The position numbers and the translations under genes are program-made. This document shows, piece after piece, positions 22,156-35,610 of a stretch of 64,000 nucleotides of DNA (position 1 is its first letter; each line of letters begins with the position of its first letter). The stretch lies in assembly GCA_016081115.2 (NCBI GenBank), contig JABTTQ020001794.1, positions 558,001 through 622,000 of the forward strand. The letters run 5' to 3'. The stretch is from Rehmannia glutinosa (lineage: Eukaryota > Streptophyta > Magnoliopsida > Lamiales > Orobanchaceae). Under the pieces are notes generated by a model. That model was given only the letters and a program-made list of their open reading frames with translations, did not search any database and was not told the origin of the DNA.

Positions 22156-24562
22156 ATGACGGACGAGACAGCTCCAGAGGTCCCAATGGAACTCGAAGCC
22201 CAACCTGATATCGCCGCTGATCCGAAGCCGGCGGATGATTCTGAGAATGGCGGCTCAAAGCGAGTGAGGGAGGAAGATGAGGAGACTGAAGGAAACGGAG
22301 AGAAGAAAGCAAAAATCGAGGATGAGAAGTCCGTCGAAGAGCAACGGCTCGAGAGTTCGGGAGATGGAGAGGAGAAAGTGGAGGAGCAGAAGAAAGTGGA
22401 GGAGGAGGAGAAGGAGAAGGAATCGGGTGGGGCCACAGTCGGCCCGAAGACTTTCGGGTCGTCTGTCGAAATCTTTGATTACTTCTATAAGCTTCTTCAT
22501 ACTTGGCCTACTAATCTCAATCTCAATAAGGTAAATAATTTTTTTTTGAATTTTTATAATATATACATACATATATTTGGATCTGTTTTGAGTTTTTATG
22601 ACATTGGCTATATCTTTTGTTCGTAATGGTCGGTCTTATTTGCCCTGTAAGAAGGTAGATTTTTATACTAAAAGTTGAATGTTTAATTGAAACGATTATA
22701 TTAATTGTTCGGATTCAAATTCATAAATATTCAATCGATTTAAGAGTGAGATAAATCTGAAATTAAAATAAGATTATCTCCAGCCATTGTTGTCCAAGTA
22801 GATAGCTAAAGCTCGTAGTAGCATGTATAATACCTTAGTGATATCACAACCTCCCATCAAGGTAGTGGGTGGTTTTAAAACCACATTTTATGCAGTTACC
22901 ATATCTAGTTTTCAGAAACTACCAAATAACCACCTAATATGTGGACCACCAAATAAGACACGTGATTTATATAAATCCCTTGTCAAAAAACATGCGTTAG
23001 GGAATTATCTCAAACATTATGTTCAAATATTTCTACTCGATTCGGGTGGCAATATATCTCCTCTGCATGTCATTAAGCATTCATATATGAGCTTTCTCCT
23101 CAATTTGTTCTGGTTTGATATAATGTTCTTCAAATTAGTTGGAAGCTTTGAAAGAGCTGGAATCGTGTAACATTGTGTGGATTGTATATTACAAAAATGA
23201 AGTAGCATTTTGGAAAGATGAGATTATTGTGCTAGGATTAACAGAAAGTGTGCTGAATTTGCCATTGGATGTTCTTGTGTCCACTTATTATTCTCAAGAT
23301 TCGTTGTAGGCCACATTGGACTTCCTTACCTAAAAAATAAGTGCACTCGAGGTCGAAACCCTTCCTTTGGATTCAATATCTTTTTACGACCTGGATTTCA
23401 CCCTGGAAATCCATATTTGGAGCTCCTGATGGAAGAATTAGGCCCTTCCATGTTTCTGTTTGTTTTTGTCGGTTAAAATTTAAAAATGAGGAACTTCCAT
23501 ATAATTTGTTTCCCTCACTTTTCCGTCCGTTTGCAATTGAAAATTACCTTGTTTAGAACTCAATGAATTTTGGATACCTGATATGGCCTATATATACAAG
23601 TTTCAATGTTTACATTGTGTTCCCCAATCTTCTATGCTGGCTGTTGGGATATGAATTTTCGCGACTATGTTGTTTGGTTGGTTGTTTGAGAGTTGACAAG
23701 TTTATGTGTCCTTTAATTACAAAAAAATGATTGTCTCTTGTTTAATGTGTTCTGACATTGAATTGCATGATTAATCAAAACCAAGCATTTTTCTTCTGTG
23801 TTGTTGCTAAGAAATCAAACTATAGAAGTTTGCATTGCTAGAACTAACGAAGTTAAACACCATACTCATGCATTTAACAAAGGGATAATTACAAAAACTA
23901 CCCCTGAGGTTTAGTCTAATTATGAAAAACTCCAGCTGTCTTTTACAAATACTAAAATCACCTTGAGGTTTGTATTTACTTAACAAATACACCCCTCCCG
24001 AGGTCTCTTGAGGTGCAATTTTGAAAGGTAAAAACAAATGTCAGGGGGGTATTTGTAATTTTAAGACAACTTTTTTTTTTTGCAAGTATGCTAGACCGCA
24101 GGCGTATTATTTGTAATCAACCCTTTAACAAATGATAAATAGATATTAATTTAAATTGGAAGAAGTTTGAGTACTGTTATGCATCTGCTGAGGTGGTCAT
24201 CTAAGTTGTGTAGGATCATACAAATTTAGTATAGGCTCTCAGTAGTTTATTTTTCTTATTTGAAACAGTACGAGCACATAATGTTGCTAGAACTGCTCAA
24301 GAAAGGTCATTTAGAGGCAGACAGAAAGATTGGCAAAGGCGTCAAAACTTTTCAAGTCCGTTTTCATCCTCAGTTCAAAAGTCGCTGTTTCTTCCTCACA
24401 AGGGAGGACGAATCTGTTGATGATTTCAGCTTCAGAAAGTGTGTGGACCACATACTTCCATTGCCAGAAAACATGCAAGTCAAACATGATGTCAATAAGG
24501 CGTTGCGTGGAAAAGGAGGTGGCCGTGGACGTGGTCGTGGCCGTGGCAGAGGATGGAAATGA
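22156..24562 (+). CDS. EMB514: EMBRYO DEFECTIVE 514-like protein (DUF3223)
   Basis: Two exons, 22156-22530 and 24269-24562, joined in phase 0 (AATAAG/GTAAAT and ACAG/TACGAG), give 222 residues. Residues 1 to about 95 are acidic and low complexity (Glu/Lys/Pro). Residues about 97-200 form the DUF3223 domain, including EIFDYFYKLLHTWP, KIGKGVKTFQVR and CFFLTREDES. The C-terminus is a short Arg-Gly run (GRGRGRGRGRG), as in RNA-binding proteins. The Arabidopsis homologue is nuclear and needed for embryo development; the molecular role is poorly known. The frame is fully intact. The 1.7-kb intron contains a 242-bp MITE. Confidence 0.9.
23882..24123. mobile_element. MITE copy E in the EMB514 intron, best-preserved family member
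   Basis: 242 bp from GGGATAATTACAAAAAC to TTTGTAATCAACCC with a near-palindromic body. Perfect 9-bp duplications TTTAACAAA lie at 23873-23881 and 24124-24132. The TSD length and ends point to a Mutator-type MITE and define the family seen in copies A-D. Confidence 0.88.
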
Positions 24563-27365
24563 AGATATAAATTAACCAAGTATTTAATATTTATTCTCTT
24601 TAGTTTTGCGCGCAAGTTGTTCTAGAACTCTACTGGAGGTGGTGGCTCTGACTTGAGTGGAGTTATGTGCTTTTGTTTAAGCTTTTGTAATGATCTCTCA
24701 ATTGAACTTGCAAATTGCAATGGGTTTTTTTTTGTGGGAGAACCTCTGCAGCTTATTTACTCATTTATTTTGGCATGAAAAAGGTGTATTAATACCAATC
24801 TAATATACCTATCCAGCTGCAGTTAGAGGTACATCTAGAGGTGATCACTAGTGATTTCTTTTTATGTCAAATGAATTGCCATATGCACACATTTAGAATG
24901 TACGCTGTGTGGTTTAGACTTTAGACTGAGTGCTGAGTGTGGGTGAGGGTTGTCGTCGGTATGGATTGAAATGGGGTGGGTCCAACCTCGAACCTACCTC
25001 GAGCCCCGAACCCACCTTGTTTGCCATAAATATGTTTGGGATGGGCACTTTTCTAAAAATCCACTCCTAGCCGATTAGTCCACGCCAGGCGCTGCTTCGT
25101 CTTCACGTTTTCCTTCGATTAGTCCCGTTTTAATCCACCAGGCTTCGTCTAGGCGTTAGGCCCTGACTTGCCGCCCGACTAGCGCCTAGCGGTTTTTTAG
25201 AACACTGGAATGAGTGTTGTTTTTCTGATTTCAAATCCCCTCGAACTTGCCCATGTTCAGCTTTTTTTTTTTTTTTTTTTTTTTAATTTTATTTTTATTT
25301 TTATTGGTCGTTTTTTTTAGAACAAAATATTTTTACACTGTTTTATAATTATATAGCGGGTCTGGGGACCTCTAAAATCTTGGTGGGTGAGTGTCGGGTT
25401 TTAGCAAACTCGCTTTGACTCTGTTGTCATTCCTAGTTATCGTCTGTTTGACGATATAAAAGAAAATAAAATCATGTGATGGGAAAAATAATCACAACAC
25501 TTTTTTTAATTCTTATGGAAAAGGAATTTCATGTCGACTAAAATAGCCGATCTCAAGTCTAAACCACAAATGACTACTTTTCACAATTTCAGTTAAAATA
25601 CAAATTGATATGGAAAGATACACGAACACTACTAATGAAGAGTCTTGAAAAAAGATTACCTTGATTAAGATACTAATGAAGTGTATATAAAATAAATCAA
25701 TAGTCTTTTTTTTTTTTTTTTGAGGAAATAAATCAATAGTCTTGGCTTTAATGTCAAGGGTCGAATTGAAGATGAATTCAGCAGCTAAAGAAAGGCTCAT
25801 CAATCAAGAACTGTCAGAACTCTTTTGGAACCTCACCATCCATAAACATGATTATCAGTATTACACATTAAATTAGTTGGCTAATTTTCTTTTTTCCCCT
25901 AAATTATGAGTTCTTCTGCCGTTACATATCTGAACAAAAGCTCAAAGTGAATTAATGGTAGTACTGTTACCTCTTTAGTTATTATCATGAACTAATAATA
26001 ATAATACAGCATAATGAGACCACTACCACTCATTTAATCAGAATACATTAAATTCATTAACACTAAATTAACCTATTAATAGCGGCCAAATTTATTGTGT
26101 TTAAGTTTAACAATATTGTAACTTATTTGTAACATTCTTCTTTTTTTTTTCAGTGAAAAGAAATGAATGCTGAATAATGGTGAAAATTCATCATTGGGTG
26201 AAATTAATTTGGTCCGTTACACCATAATTCGTTAGCAAACTGATAAAATATTTCTAAAACATAAACTGCTATAATGCATGTCTATTTGATGTAATCATGA
26301 TATGTCTAATAAAATATATTCCAAATTAGCCATGTTAGTTTAATTAACCTGTAATATTTGGATAGTCGAATTTTGAAAATTATATAAGTAAATATTAATA
26401 ACTATACAAGTCATGAGTCTGAGTTTCTAAATTAGTGATTAGTTGGTTAAACCTAGCTCTGTCTTTTGGAAATTTATTAGTATAAACATTAAACTATTGC
26501 CTATTTATATATCTCAAACCGCAAAATATCATACACTGCTTGTCATCAAACAGAAAAAAAAAAAAAAAAAACGTACAGTACACTGTGTTCTTAGTGTATA
26601 ACAACTTATAACCCAAAAATTATAGATCTTGGTTAAAGCCCAATAAATATAGACATATAGTTAAAATATATCTGTTGTCTAATTTAATATTAAAGAATTA
26701 GTACTATTTATTTATCCTTAAAAAAGCATTATTCTGCATATAATTAAATACAACAAATATAGACAGTGAAAATGGTACATCAAATTTATTTTCCTATTAG
26801 GGCCATTTCACCGGATTCGGAACTATAATTATGAAGTAGAATATTTTTCATTTGAAGATGGAATTGATACAAGTGTAAATAAAATACTTCATTTTGTCAA
26901 GTACTAGTAATTAAGATAAAACTATTTGTTCCCCCACAATAAAAAAAAACAGAAAAATTTAAAGAGAATCAAAGGAATCTTACTAGTTTTAGTTTCAAGA
27001 TTCCAAGTCCCAGTTAATTTGAATTTGAATTAATTAATATAGTGTTATCTTATCATAATCTGTAGTCCAACAATTCACACATACACATAACATACATATA
27101 CACTCACATATGTATATAGAATTAATATAGATGTATAGATGCATGCATGAGTAGTGACTCATACGGAGGTTTTAATTCATGCGACGGCGCACGATCTACT
27201 AAGCACTAAATCATCATAATTAATTATCACTCCATTCCACACATTTATATATCATCATCATTATGTTTATGCCTCGTCTTCTAATTCTATGTATATTCCC
27301 AACTCCACACACACACAAACACACACTGCAGTGAAAGAGTATTTTCTTTGTCAACTCATGATTGT
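24563..27365. other. Intergenic between EMB514 and RKD
   Basis: Includes the EMB514 3' UTR and the RKD promoter. A GC-richer repeat-like patch at about 25065-25200 has CGCC/AGGCG motifs (GCGCCTAGCGG). Poly-T tracts lie at 25262-25284 and 25706-25720. Sequence from 25800 to 27300 is AT-rich with no ORF; TATATA-like stretches near 27110-27130 and a short AC repeat near 27308-27325 precede the RKD start. Confidence 0.4.
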
Positions 27366-28907
27366 ATGATGAAGATGAGTAATTGGCCAAATTACGAAGC
27401 AGTAATACCCCGGCCCAAACAAGATGAATTAATATATGAAGATGTTTTCACCTTCACATCCCAATTGCCACCACTTGATCATTTCTGCAGGTACTACCTA
27501 CTTAGGGTTTTCATCTTTTTTTTTTTTAAATCTTTTTGGTAGAAAAAAAAGATATGTTGTTGATATATAATACTAGCTAGCTAGTAGTTTAATTTTGTAT
27601 TATTCTTCTCATTTCTTCCTTCTTCGGTGGTGGTGGTGGTGCGTGGTTAAAAAAGCAGTAATGCATATTGTGGTTATTGTACTGCTGGTAATTGGGATAA
27701 TTTCCAGCCTGATCAATTTGGTAGTACTGCTCTTCATCATCATCCTTTTTCCTGTGTGGATATGTTTCTAAGTAATCCTCTTTATACCTCTCTGGAATAT
27801 TATGGACCAATCGACCAAACTCTCTTTCCAGGTAAATTAATGCGTACACATTTTAATTTTTATCATAATATTGTTTCAACCCATTTTTCATTTTTTTTGG
27901 AGAATCCAACAGTAGTTGAGTGGTTATTACCACACTAATTAAACAAGAAATCAATTTTTTGTTTTTAGGGTTTTGATGTCTTTTAACCATTTTTTAATTT
28001 GCAGAGGGTTTAATTATGTGCAATGAATTTGGAGTGAGGAATGAAGGATTAATTGAGGCTCAAAATCAGCAGCAGTTGCCATTATTAATGGAAGATAAGA
28101 AATCAGAAAAAAGATCAAAAAACCCTGTTGAAAATAATAATTCAAAAAAGTTGTTGTCGAGGGAAACAATTTCAGACTACTTTTACATGCCAATAACACA
28201 AGCAGCAAAGGAACTTAAGGTGGGGCTAACTCTGTTGAAGAAAAGGTGTAGACAGTTAGGGATTCGAAGGTGGCCACACAGGAAGTTGATCAGCATCCAA
28301 ACACTAATCAACAATGTCCAGGTATTATTATTAATAATGGATTAATAAGGTTGGTGATCGATCAGTAATGTGTATTTCGAATTTCATCTTGTAAAATACA
28401 TATGTTGGGTTAGGGTCAGTCACATTACTATAAAACAGCTTGGTGATTAATGTTTATTTAGTATTTGTTTCGTGTTTCGCCTTGTAAAATACATATATTG
28501 GATTAAAGTCATAAATTAACCCTTTGTGATTAAGAAGCTTGTTTGTTTTCCAATTAATTTCTTTTTTAAAATTAATTTGACAGGAAATGGGTAAGGAGGA
28601 AGGAGAAGGGAAATCGAGGGCAATAGAGATATTAGAGCAAGAGAAGAAACAAATGGAAGAGAAACCAGACATGGAATTGGAGGACAATACAAAGAGGTTA
28701 AGGCAAGCATGTTTCAAGGCTAATTACAAGAAGAGAAGGCTCATGGCCGGGATTAATATGGATGATGCAACTCATGTTGATCATCAAATTAATCAAAACA
28801 TGATTTGTGGGTCGTCCAAGGACAAGGATGATGATGATCAGGATGAGGAATTGAAGTCTTTTTTCTCTGACTATGTTTCTTCTGATTCTACTCACATATT
28901 GTTCTGA
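27366..28907 (+). CDS. RKD: RWP-RK domain (RKD) transcription factor
   Basis: Four exons (27366-27490, 27659-27831, 28005-28321, 28584-28907) with consistent phases give 312 residues, the usual RKD size. The start is the first ATG of MMKMSNWPNY. The RWP-RK domain lies at the end of exon 3: SRETISDYFYMPITQAAKEL then LKKRCRQLGIRRWPHRK, a helix-turn-helix-like DNA-binding region with the signature RWPxRK. Exon 4 adds an acidic coiled-coil-like segment (IEILEQEKKQMEEK) and an acidic tail (DDDDQDEELKSFF). RKD factors act in the nucleus and control egg-cell identity and early embryo patterning in Arabidopsis (RKD1, RKD2, RKD4); which paralogue this is cannot be decided by eye. All borders are GT-AG and the frame is clean. 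Confidence 0.9.
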
Positions 28908-29552
28908 AAATATGTACGCATTGTAACTAATGTGAAACTTTGATACTAGGCTTTTTCTTGCCTTTTTTTTTTTTTTTTACATGAATTTTGGTAGAGAGCC
29001 CATGTTGATAATGATGACTTCAACACATTGTTGAAATGAGGTTTTGTTTCTATTCAAACTCGTTTTGCCCTTTTAGTATCACTCCGTATTCTATTATATA
29101 TTGTTTGTATTTGCACATAACACTTCCGCGTTATTAAATGTATAATTTTCAATGGTATGATGCACGCGATGTGCATATTTTATATGCAGTACAATGAGTT
29201 ATTTTCTAGAATTAAAATGAATTTCATTCATTATAAGATATTTACAACTGATTATAACATCGAATAGGAAATACTTGCAACACAAACATTTACCAAAAAC
29301 ACTTTTTTCACGAAATAAAATTGTAAAACCTAGACAAATCTAAATAGTCCGTATGCTATGGATCGGATAAAACACTTACTAATGAAATTGATCTTGCTTC
29401 GATTACAAATCATTAGATAACACACATCAACGAAAACACTTTTGTCACGAATCATTAAGTAGAATAAGAATCACAACAAAGATGGTGGACAAAAGACATA
29501 CCAATTAGATTAATATCTCTTCTATTCCGAATCATCACATAATTGTTCATTT
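28908..29552. other. Intergenic, RKD 3' side
   Basis: AT-rich, with poly-T at 28964-28978. No gene or bounded repeat recognised. Confidence 0.4.
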
Positions 29553-29566
29553 GGATTTTCTGAACA

Positions 29567-29812
29567 TAGTACTCCTCCTTTTGGGAGTGGTTTAGTCTCC
29601 GATCGGAGTGCTTAGCTAGTTTTTATTTTGTTTTCTTGTTTTTAATTTGTTTTTCTTTGAATCATGTTTTACTCCCTCGATAAGTGATTGTTTTCGTGCG
29701 GAGCTTTCCCCTTGACATCTATGTTTGTTCAAGGTGGCTTTTTTACCAGTTGGCAATGTAATTTTGTTCTCGAGTTTTGAATATCTAAACTATCGTTTCG
29801 ATAAAAAAAAAA
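29567..29812 (+). mobile_element. 5'-truncated LINE 3' end, probable
   Basis: About 245 bp ending in a poly-A tail (29803-29812). Its terminal part (GAATATCTAAACTATCG, TTTCGATAAAA) is like plant L1 3' ends. The flanks GGATTTTCTGAACA (29553-29566) and GGAATTTTCGGAACA (29813-29827) look like a diverged 14-15-bp TSD. Confidence 0.55.
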
Positions 29813-30125
29813 GGAATTTTCGGAACAAACACTTTATTTAAATGAAAAACAAAAAGTCATCTATATATGGGGACAAGTTTATTTATAAAATGAGGCTAAA
29901 AACATTGAAGATCATTTTTCTCATCCTCCATGGAGGGTGAGGGAAAAAAGGAAAGAAGATGGAAAAGGAGAAGACCAAGGTTTACGGATCATCCCTTTTA
30001 TTTGTCCCATATATCAAATATAGCCTTTTGACCCAACAACTTATCAAGAATGGCCTTTGACCGGCATTTATTGCTTAAAAAAATAGAAAAAGGTAGAAAT
30101 TGTACACTTCCAAAATGCCCATCAT

Positions 30126-30390
30126 AAAAGACGCAGGTCGATTAACGGTCATTTTGGGTCGATTAATCGATCGGCGCTGCGTACCATGCGAGAATCGGGT
30201 CGTTTAATCGACCCCACCGAAGTCGATTAACCGACCAAAGCATTAATGTGTCGAGGTCGATTAATCGATCGTTAATCGACTAAACAAATGTGGTGGTCGG
30301 TCGAGGTCGATTAATCGACTAAAGTGGTCGATTAGAAATTTAAAACCCCTCTGTAGGGTTTATAAGCCCTCAATCGACTCTAAACGACAA
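30126..30390. repeat. GTCGATTAATCGAC palindrome cluster 1
   Basis: Repeated GTCGATTAATCGAC and GTCGATTAA/TTAATCGAC half-sites sit upstream of the Ulp1-like gene's ATG, in what would be its promoter or 5' UTR. Confidence 0.85.
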
Positions 30391-30893
30391 TCGTTCAAAT
30401 CGACCCTCACCACTATCAAAGCGACCACCATTGATTGCCGTCGTTGATAGCCGCCGTTGATAGCCACCGTGTCCGCCGTCGTTGGGAATATTTTCTTGCG
30501 ACTTGTCTATAAAGTAAGAGTTTTATTTTGTTTTTTGAATTAGTTATTTTAATTGCATTGTAAAATATGTTATGATGGTTTGAGGTATTGGATTATTGAA
30601 TGAATGTTATATACTGAATGGGGTTTAGGGTTTAGTTTGAATTGAATGTTAATGTTATTTGGAATGTTAGACAGTTATGGGAATGTTGTGTTTTTCATTG
30701 CAAAATTTTGTTGGAGAGTCTTTGGGAGGAATGTTAGGCGATTATGGGAAATGTTATATAAAGTGCTTTTTTAAGCCAAATAACTGCTTGATAACTGCTA
30801 ATATCTGATTTACTGCAAGATAACTGATATTTAACACTCCAAAATTTGTCTTTTCTGTTTCAATTATATAGAAAAAATGGCATACCTCACCAC

Positions 30894-32493
30894 TGTTCAT
30901 TTGGTTTTATACCATTGATTTGAGTTTCCTAGACTAGAGTTTTGTGTTGTTTTTGAGTATTTTGAGTCATTTTTGTTATATCTCATAGTTTAGGCATTAT
31001 TTTCCATTGTTTCGAGTCATTTGAGGGGTCAAGCCATGTTGAGAGCCAATTATATCGAGTTTATAGTCATATTAATGAATCGTGTATCAAAAGAAGTACG
31101 AACGAACAAACAACGAGAGATTGATTTGAAGAAAAGTCCAAATGCGTCTGGAATTTCTAGCACTGGCAGGGTTTCGTATTTTGGTCATAACTCTCTCTAC
31201 AAAATTGATATTGAGCTGATTCAAGTGGCTATAGAAAGCTAAGAGATAGGGCTACAACTTTGATGAAGGACGGAAAATCAAATTCGGACGTTTGGGTGGT
31301 GCTACAGCGCCAAAAAGACGCGCTGCAGCGCACAGCGGAAATCCGGACAGCGGTCGGGGCGCTGCAGCGCCCAAGACCCGGCGCTGCAGCGCCCAGAACA
31401 GAAAAAAAATCAAGTTGGGCGCTGCAGCGCAGCCAACGCCAGCGCTGCAGCGCCCGGGCGACAATCTTAACGTTGTCTTTGGGCGCCGCAGCGCCCATGC
31501 ACTGGGCGCCGCAGCGCCCGGGGGCGGAAAATCCTATGTTCACCTACCCCCTTCTTGGACTTTTGTGTACTATAAATACCATCCTTGGGGCTTGAAATTG
31601 GGGCATCTTGGAACCCTTGGAAGACAATAAAAACAGCTACAAGACAAGGAAGAAGGATTTGAGCACTTTGAGAAGAATTTGGAGAAGAAGATTGGAGGCT
31701 TCTATCATCTAGAAATAGAGAAGATCCCTCAACTCTTGTTCTTATTTTGTTGCTTTCTTCATATCTTGTAAGATGTATTGTTGTATTTTCTTGGATTCAT
31801 TTTCTTCAATCATGAGCTAAACTCTATAATTCTAGAGGGATGATGTAATCCATGTTTGAACTTTTGTTTTGATATTGTGGTTTGTCAATCTAGATTTCCC
31901 AATCTATTTGTGCTATTTGGATTTATTGCTTCTAAATTACTTGATCAATAATTTAGAGTATTTGGTGTATTTGATTTGACACTTGAGAGAGGTAATTGAA
32001 TACATGGCCTTGAAATAGCATAACCTAGGATTTCATAGAATTGAGAGATTTGTGAATCCTTTGAAGTCATCAACCAAGATTCATAGTTTTTATTGAGATT
32101 TCAATTGGTGATCTTTATAGAGATATTGATTTCCCAATTGTGATCTAAAATCATTTGGCACTCGAGAGAGGAAATGATTATTGTAGAAATCTTGACTTAC
32201 AAATTGGTAATTTGTGATTGATATACCATATTGATAATATAAGGGAAAACTAGATTCATCACACCTCTAGAATTCATTCTCCCATAGATTTAGATGTTTA
32301 TATTTTAATTAGTTATATCTAGTTATTTTTATTTATAAATTGAGACATCCACCTATTATTGATCTGTCAAATATAGCATATGTAATTTATACTTGGTACT
32401 TATACACGCATTCCCTGTGGATACGACAACCCTACTCATATCACTATATTAAAACTTGACACCGTAGACTTGCGGTTAGAAAATTCTCTAACA
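30894..32493 (+). repeat. 5' LTR of the Athila-like element
   Basis: 1,600 bp, TGTTCATTTGG...TCTCTAACA. Near-identical to 35611-37206 except within a palindromic array at about 31300-31525. Confidence 0.92.
31300..31525. repeat. GGCGCTGCAGCGCC palindrome array in the 5' LTR
   Basis: About seven or eight copies of GCGCTGCAGCGC or GGCGCCGCAGCGCCC, each a near-perfect hairpin with a PstI core (CTGCAG). They form a GC-rich island in an AT-rich LTR, just upstream of TATAAATACC (31571), a likely LTR TATA box. Confidence 0.9.
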
Positions 32494-35400
32494 AGTTTTT
32501 GGCGCCGTTGCCGGGAAATGTGTTTTGTATGATATCAAGGTTGATTGCCTAGTTGTAATTTGACTATTTTTTTTTTTTTTCTTTCTTGTTTTAATTTTGT
32601 GTAATTTTTTAGGCACATCGTTGGATGGAATTATAATGTATGCATATACGTGGCCAACCGATGATGCTTCTTGTGATTTTGGAAGTCAAAGTGTGAACCA
32701 TTTTGTTCCTTATTATCCACCTCAAGAAAATGTATGGACCCAAAATATGGCAAATCATGAAACCTTTCATCAGCCACAAGAACAATTGTCTAGCTTGGAA
32801 GAAATACTTTATCAATTTCTGGATGATTGTGAGGCAAGAAGACGACAAGATGAGATAAAACGTCGGTCCGAGTTGGAAAAGAATCTTCTTTGAGTTTATC
32901 GAAGAGTGTAAGATAAGAAATCGAGAAAGTGATGATAGATTACTACAAACCGAGGCAAGCATTCAACAAATTGAGATTACATGTCAAACTATGTCAAAGT
33001 TACTCCAACAAATGATTGACCAACTTAATAATGAAGAGTCGTCATCATTCTTGGGACCTGGTGAAATAGAAAATCATGAACATGAATTGCCCATTATGAA
33101 AAAGGTGGACGTCCTTCAAAATTTGGAGGAGACTTTTGAAGAGTGCAATCCGATCTTACAAGAGGAGGAGCCACATCAAATTAACTCAGGGAGTATCTCT
33201 ATCTCTCACTCAATTGAAAATCCTCATATTGACAAAAATATGTGCACTCTAGATGTAAGCTTCAATACAAATGTATCAAATTTTAAGAAGCATACACTTG
33301 AAGGAACAATGTTTGAAAATGGTGATCAATTAACATGTTCTACAGATTTCATGATATTTAATGTGAGTAAAGATAGCAGTATCTTTACTATGATTGATAA
33401 ACCATTTATCATCATTAGGAACACATTTGATTTCCAAAAGACCATCAATATTGTGATCCTTAATCATCCACGTCTTTCATACACTGAAGGATCGCCTATA
33501 TTGTTGGAAAATACAAAGGCGTGGCATGACCGACACTTATTTTTGGATCCCGGTTGAGTAAAACAAAAGTCTGGCTAAAGACTGTAAACTTAGCGCTTCT
33601 TGGGAGGCAACCCAAGCCCATTTTATTGTTTTCTTAGTTTTAATTTAGTTTAGTAGTTGTTTTTGTTTTTTTCTGAGTTTTTGCATTATTAGTAGTAAGT
33701 TTCATCACATTTCACCCCTCTTATTTATGCAAATCCCACATATCTCACTTCGTCGTCACAAAGGAGCACTTTAACACCACACACACCATCTTCATCTCAT
33801 TCACTCATTATTTGGTAAGTTTGCAACTTCCAAATCCCACCCCATGGTTTTCCCCATCTTGTGATTTTTGGTGTGATTGGATTGTAGTAGTGCTAGGATA
33901 ATTGTTGTTGATGTATGGATTGTGGATTGGTTGATCATGTTAGACTTAGGTTTGGTGTTGAATTTTGGGATTGAATTGAGTTATCCATTGCATTTACTAT
34001 CTTTGCCCAAATTCATGCATATGAGGTGTTTGATGAAATGCCCCAATGATGAGTTTCACATTGTTTAGTGCTATTTTGCATCTCCATGTTTATTTTTATG
34101 ACAGGGCACCATATTTTCTACTTGGATGCATTATGTATGTGTTGTGTTTCGATTTCTCACCCATAACCGAGTTCCTTGGTTCCACGAGTTTTGTTTTCCT
34201 GTCTATCTTGCTAGGTTGCAAAGATGCGAAGCCAAAAAGGGGTCGGGCCAAGGCGAAAGGGAAGAATAAGACCACACCTCGGAGCATACAATACCCACGG
34301 GCTTGTGCGCTAGGATGCATTGTGAGCTTATACGAGACACATCATACACGTAGTAGTATCACATGACTTAAGGAGCCTTCGCTCCTCGGCTACCAGGAAA
34401 GTCCTTTTTCCCACCTCTCCATTGGGGACAACGTCGTTTTAAGTTTGGGGGGTGCAGTCTGTTTTTATTCATCGAGTCGGGTCTTGAGTTCAAAAAAAAA
34501 AAAAGAGTCTAAAGTTGAGTCGGGGTGTTTGTAAAACTGTGAAACTGCATGACTAAGTGAATTTGTTGAATATGAGTTGAACGGTCAAAAGAGCATGTGT
34601 TTTGAAACGTGATTTAATCTTCTTTCCATTAATTACATCTATGTGCTTAACTCTCTTGATTTATTTGGAGATGATTTATGCAATTGAGTGGTTCCTTTAT
34701 GATCCCACCGGATGCTAGAACTTGTCTGATCACTAGTCGAGGCGAAATCCTAGGCGAAATAACCATGAGGAAGTGATTTAGGCCATCTTTGAACAAGCTA
34801 GAGCCTAAAATGCCTACCTTTGTATTATATTTTCCCTAGTGTCCCCTTTTGAGCCTTATAAACCCGTTTCTTTGGCAACCAATCGAATACCGTGAGCCTA
34901 AATGTGAAAATTCTAATTACCCATCACTCATACGTACACACATAATATAGAAAAATATTGAAGGTTGAGAAGGGGATGATGAGAAGGGTATGTGGTTAAT
35001 TGAATAAAGTTGCCCGAGAAAAGAAAAGATGAAACCCCATGTACACAAAAGAATAAGTTTGGGGGTTCCGCAAAAAAAAATGTGAAAAAAAAACAAATCA
35101 ACGGGATTGAAAGTTCATAAACATTGGGGATGTCAAAAAAAAAAAAACAATTGAAGGGTAGTGCCTATTGATAATTCGAAGTGTTAATTGTGTGTTTGGG
35201 TGATTTGAGCCACTTATTCCTATATTTTCCTACCTTACCCTAAGCCCACATTACAAGCTTTAAAAGTCCTATTGATCCTTGTGTTACATTAGCCTACATT
35301 AGTGGAGATTAGTGTGAAAGACAAGCCTATGGAGTCTGGTAAGCATTTCATCTCTATAATCAAAAAGTGGATCATCTTGAAAACACTTGATTGCGTGAAT

Positions 35401-35610
35401 CTATCTGGATAATGAAAACGGGGTTGGCATGAACATTCCACCGTCATGATCACATTGTGAAAATACGCGCTTGATTGATAGTGAAATGAAATTTGACGAA
35501 TGAGTTTGGTTGTGAAGTTTTGCAGTTTGTTTGTATTGTTTTGTCTCGTATTTTTCATTTTAGAGTTGTAATTGCTTGAGGACAAGCAATATTCTAAGTT
35601 TGGGGGTATT
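32494..35610 (+). other. Interior of the Athila-like element without pol
   Basis: PBS TGGCGCCGTTGCCGGG lies at 32500-32515, complementary to tRNA-Asp as used by Athila. An ORF from about 32637 and a second one to 33557 read as one coiled-coil protein if one frame change near 32890 is allowed (SSLEEILYQFLDDCEARR, LLQTEASIQQIEITCQ); a downstream acidic part follows. From 33560 to 35590 no ORF above about 106 codons was found. AGTTTGGGGG at about 35598-35607 is the polypurine tract. The coiled coil resembles the C-terminal gag linker of Athila elements; this is an inference. Confidence 0.65.

Noticed and set aside
31260..31630. Ala/Arg-rich ORFs over the GCTGCAGC array in both LTRs
   Set aside because: They are open in several frames on both strands because of the GC-rich palindromes, and they lie inside LTRs. 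Not genes.
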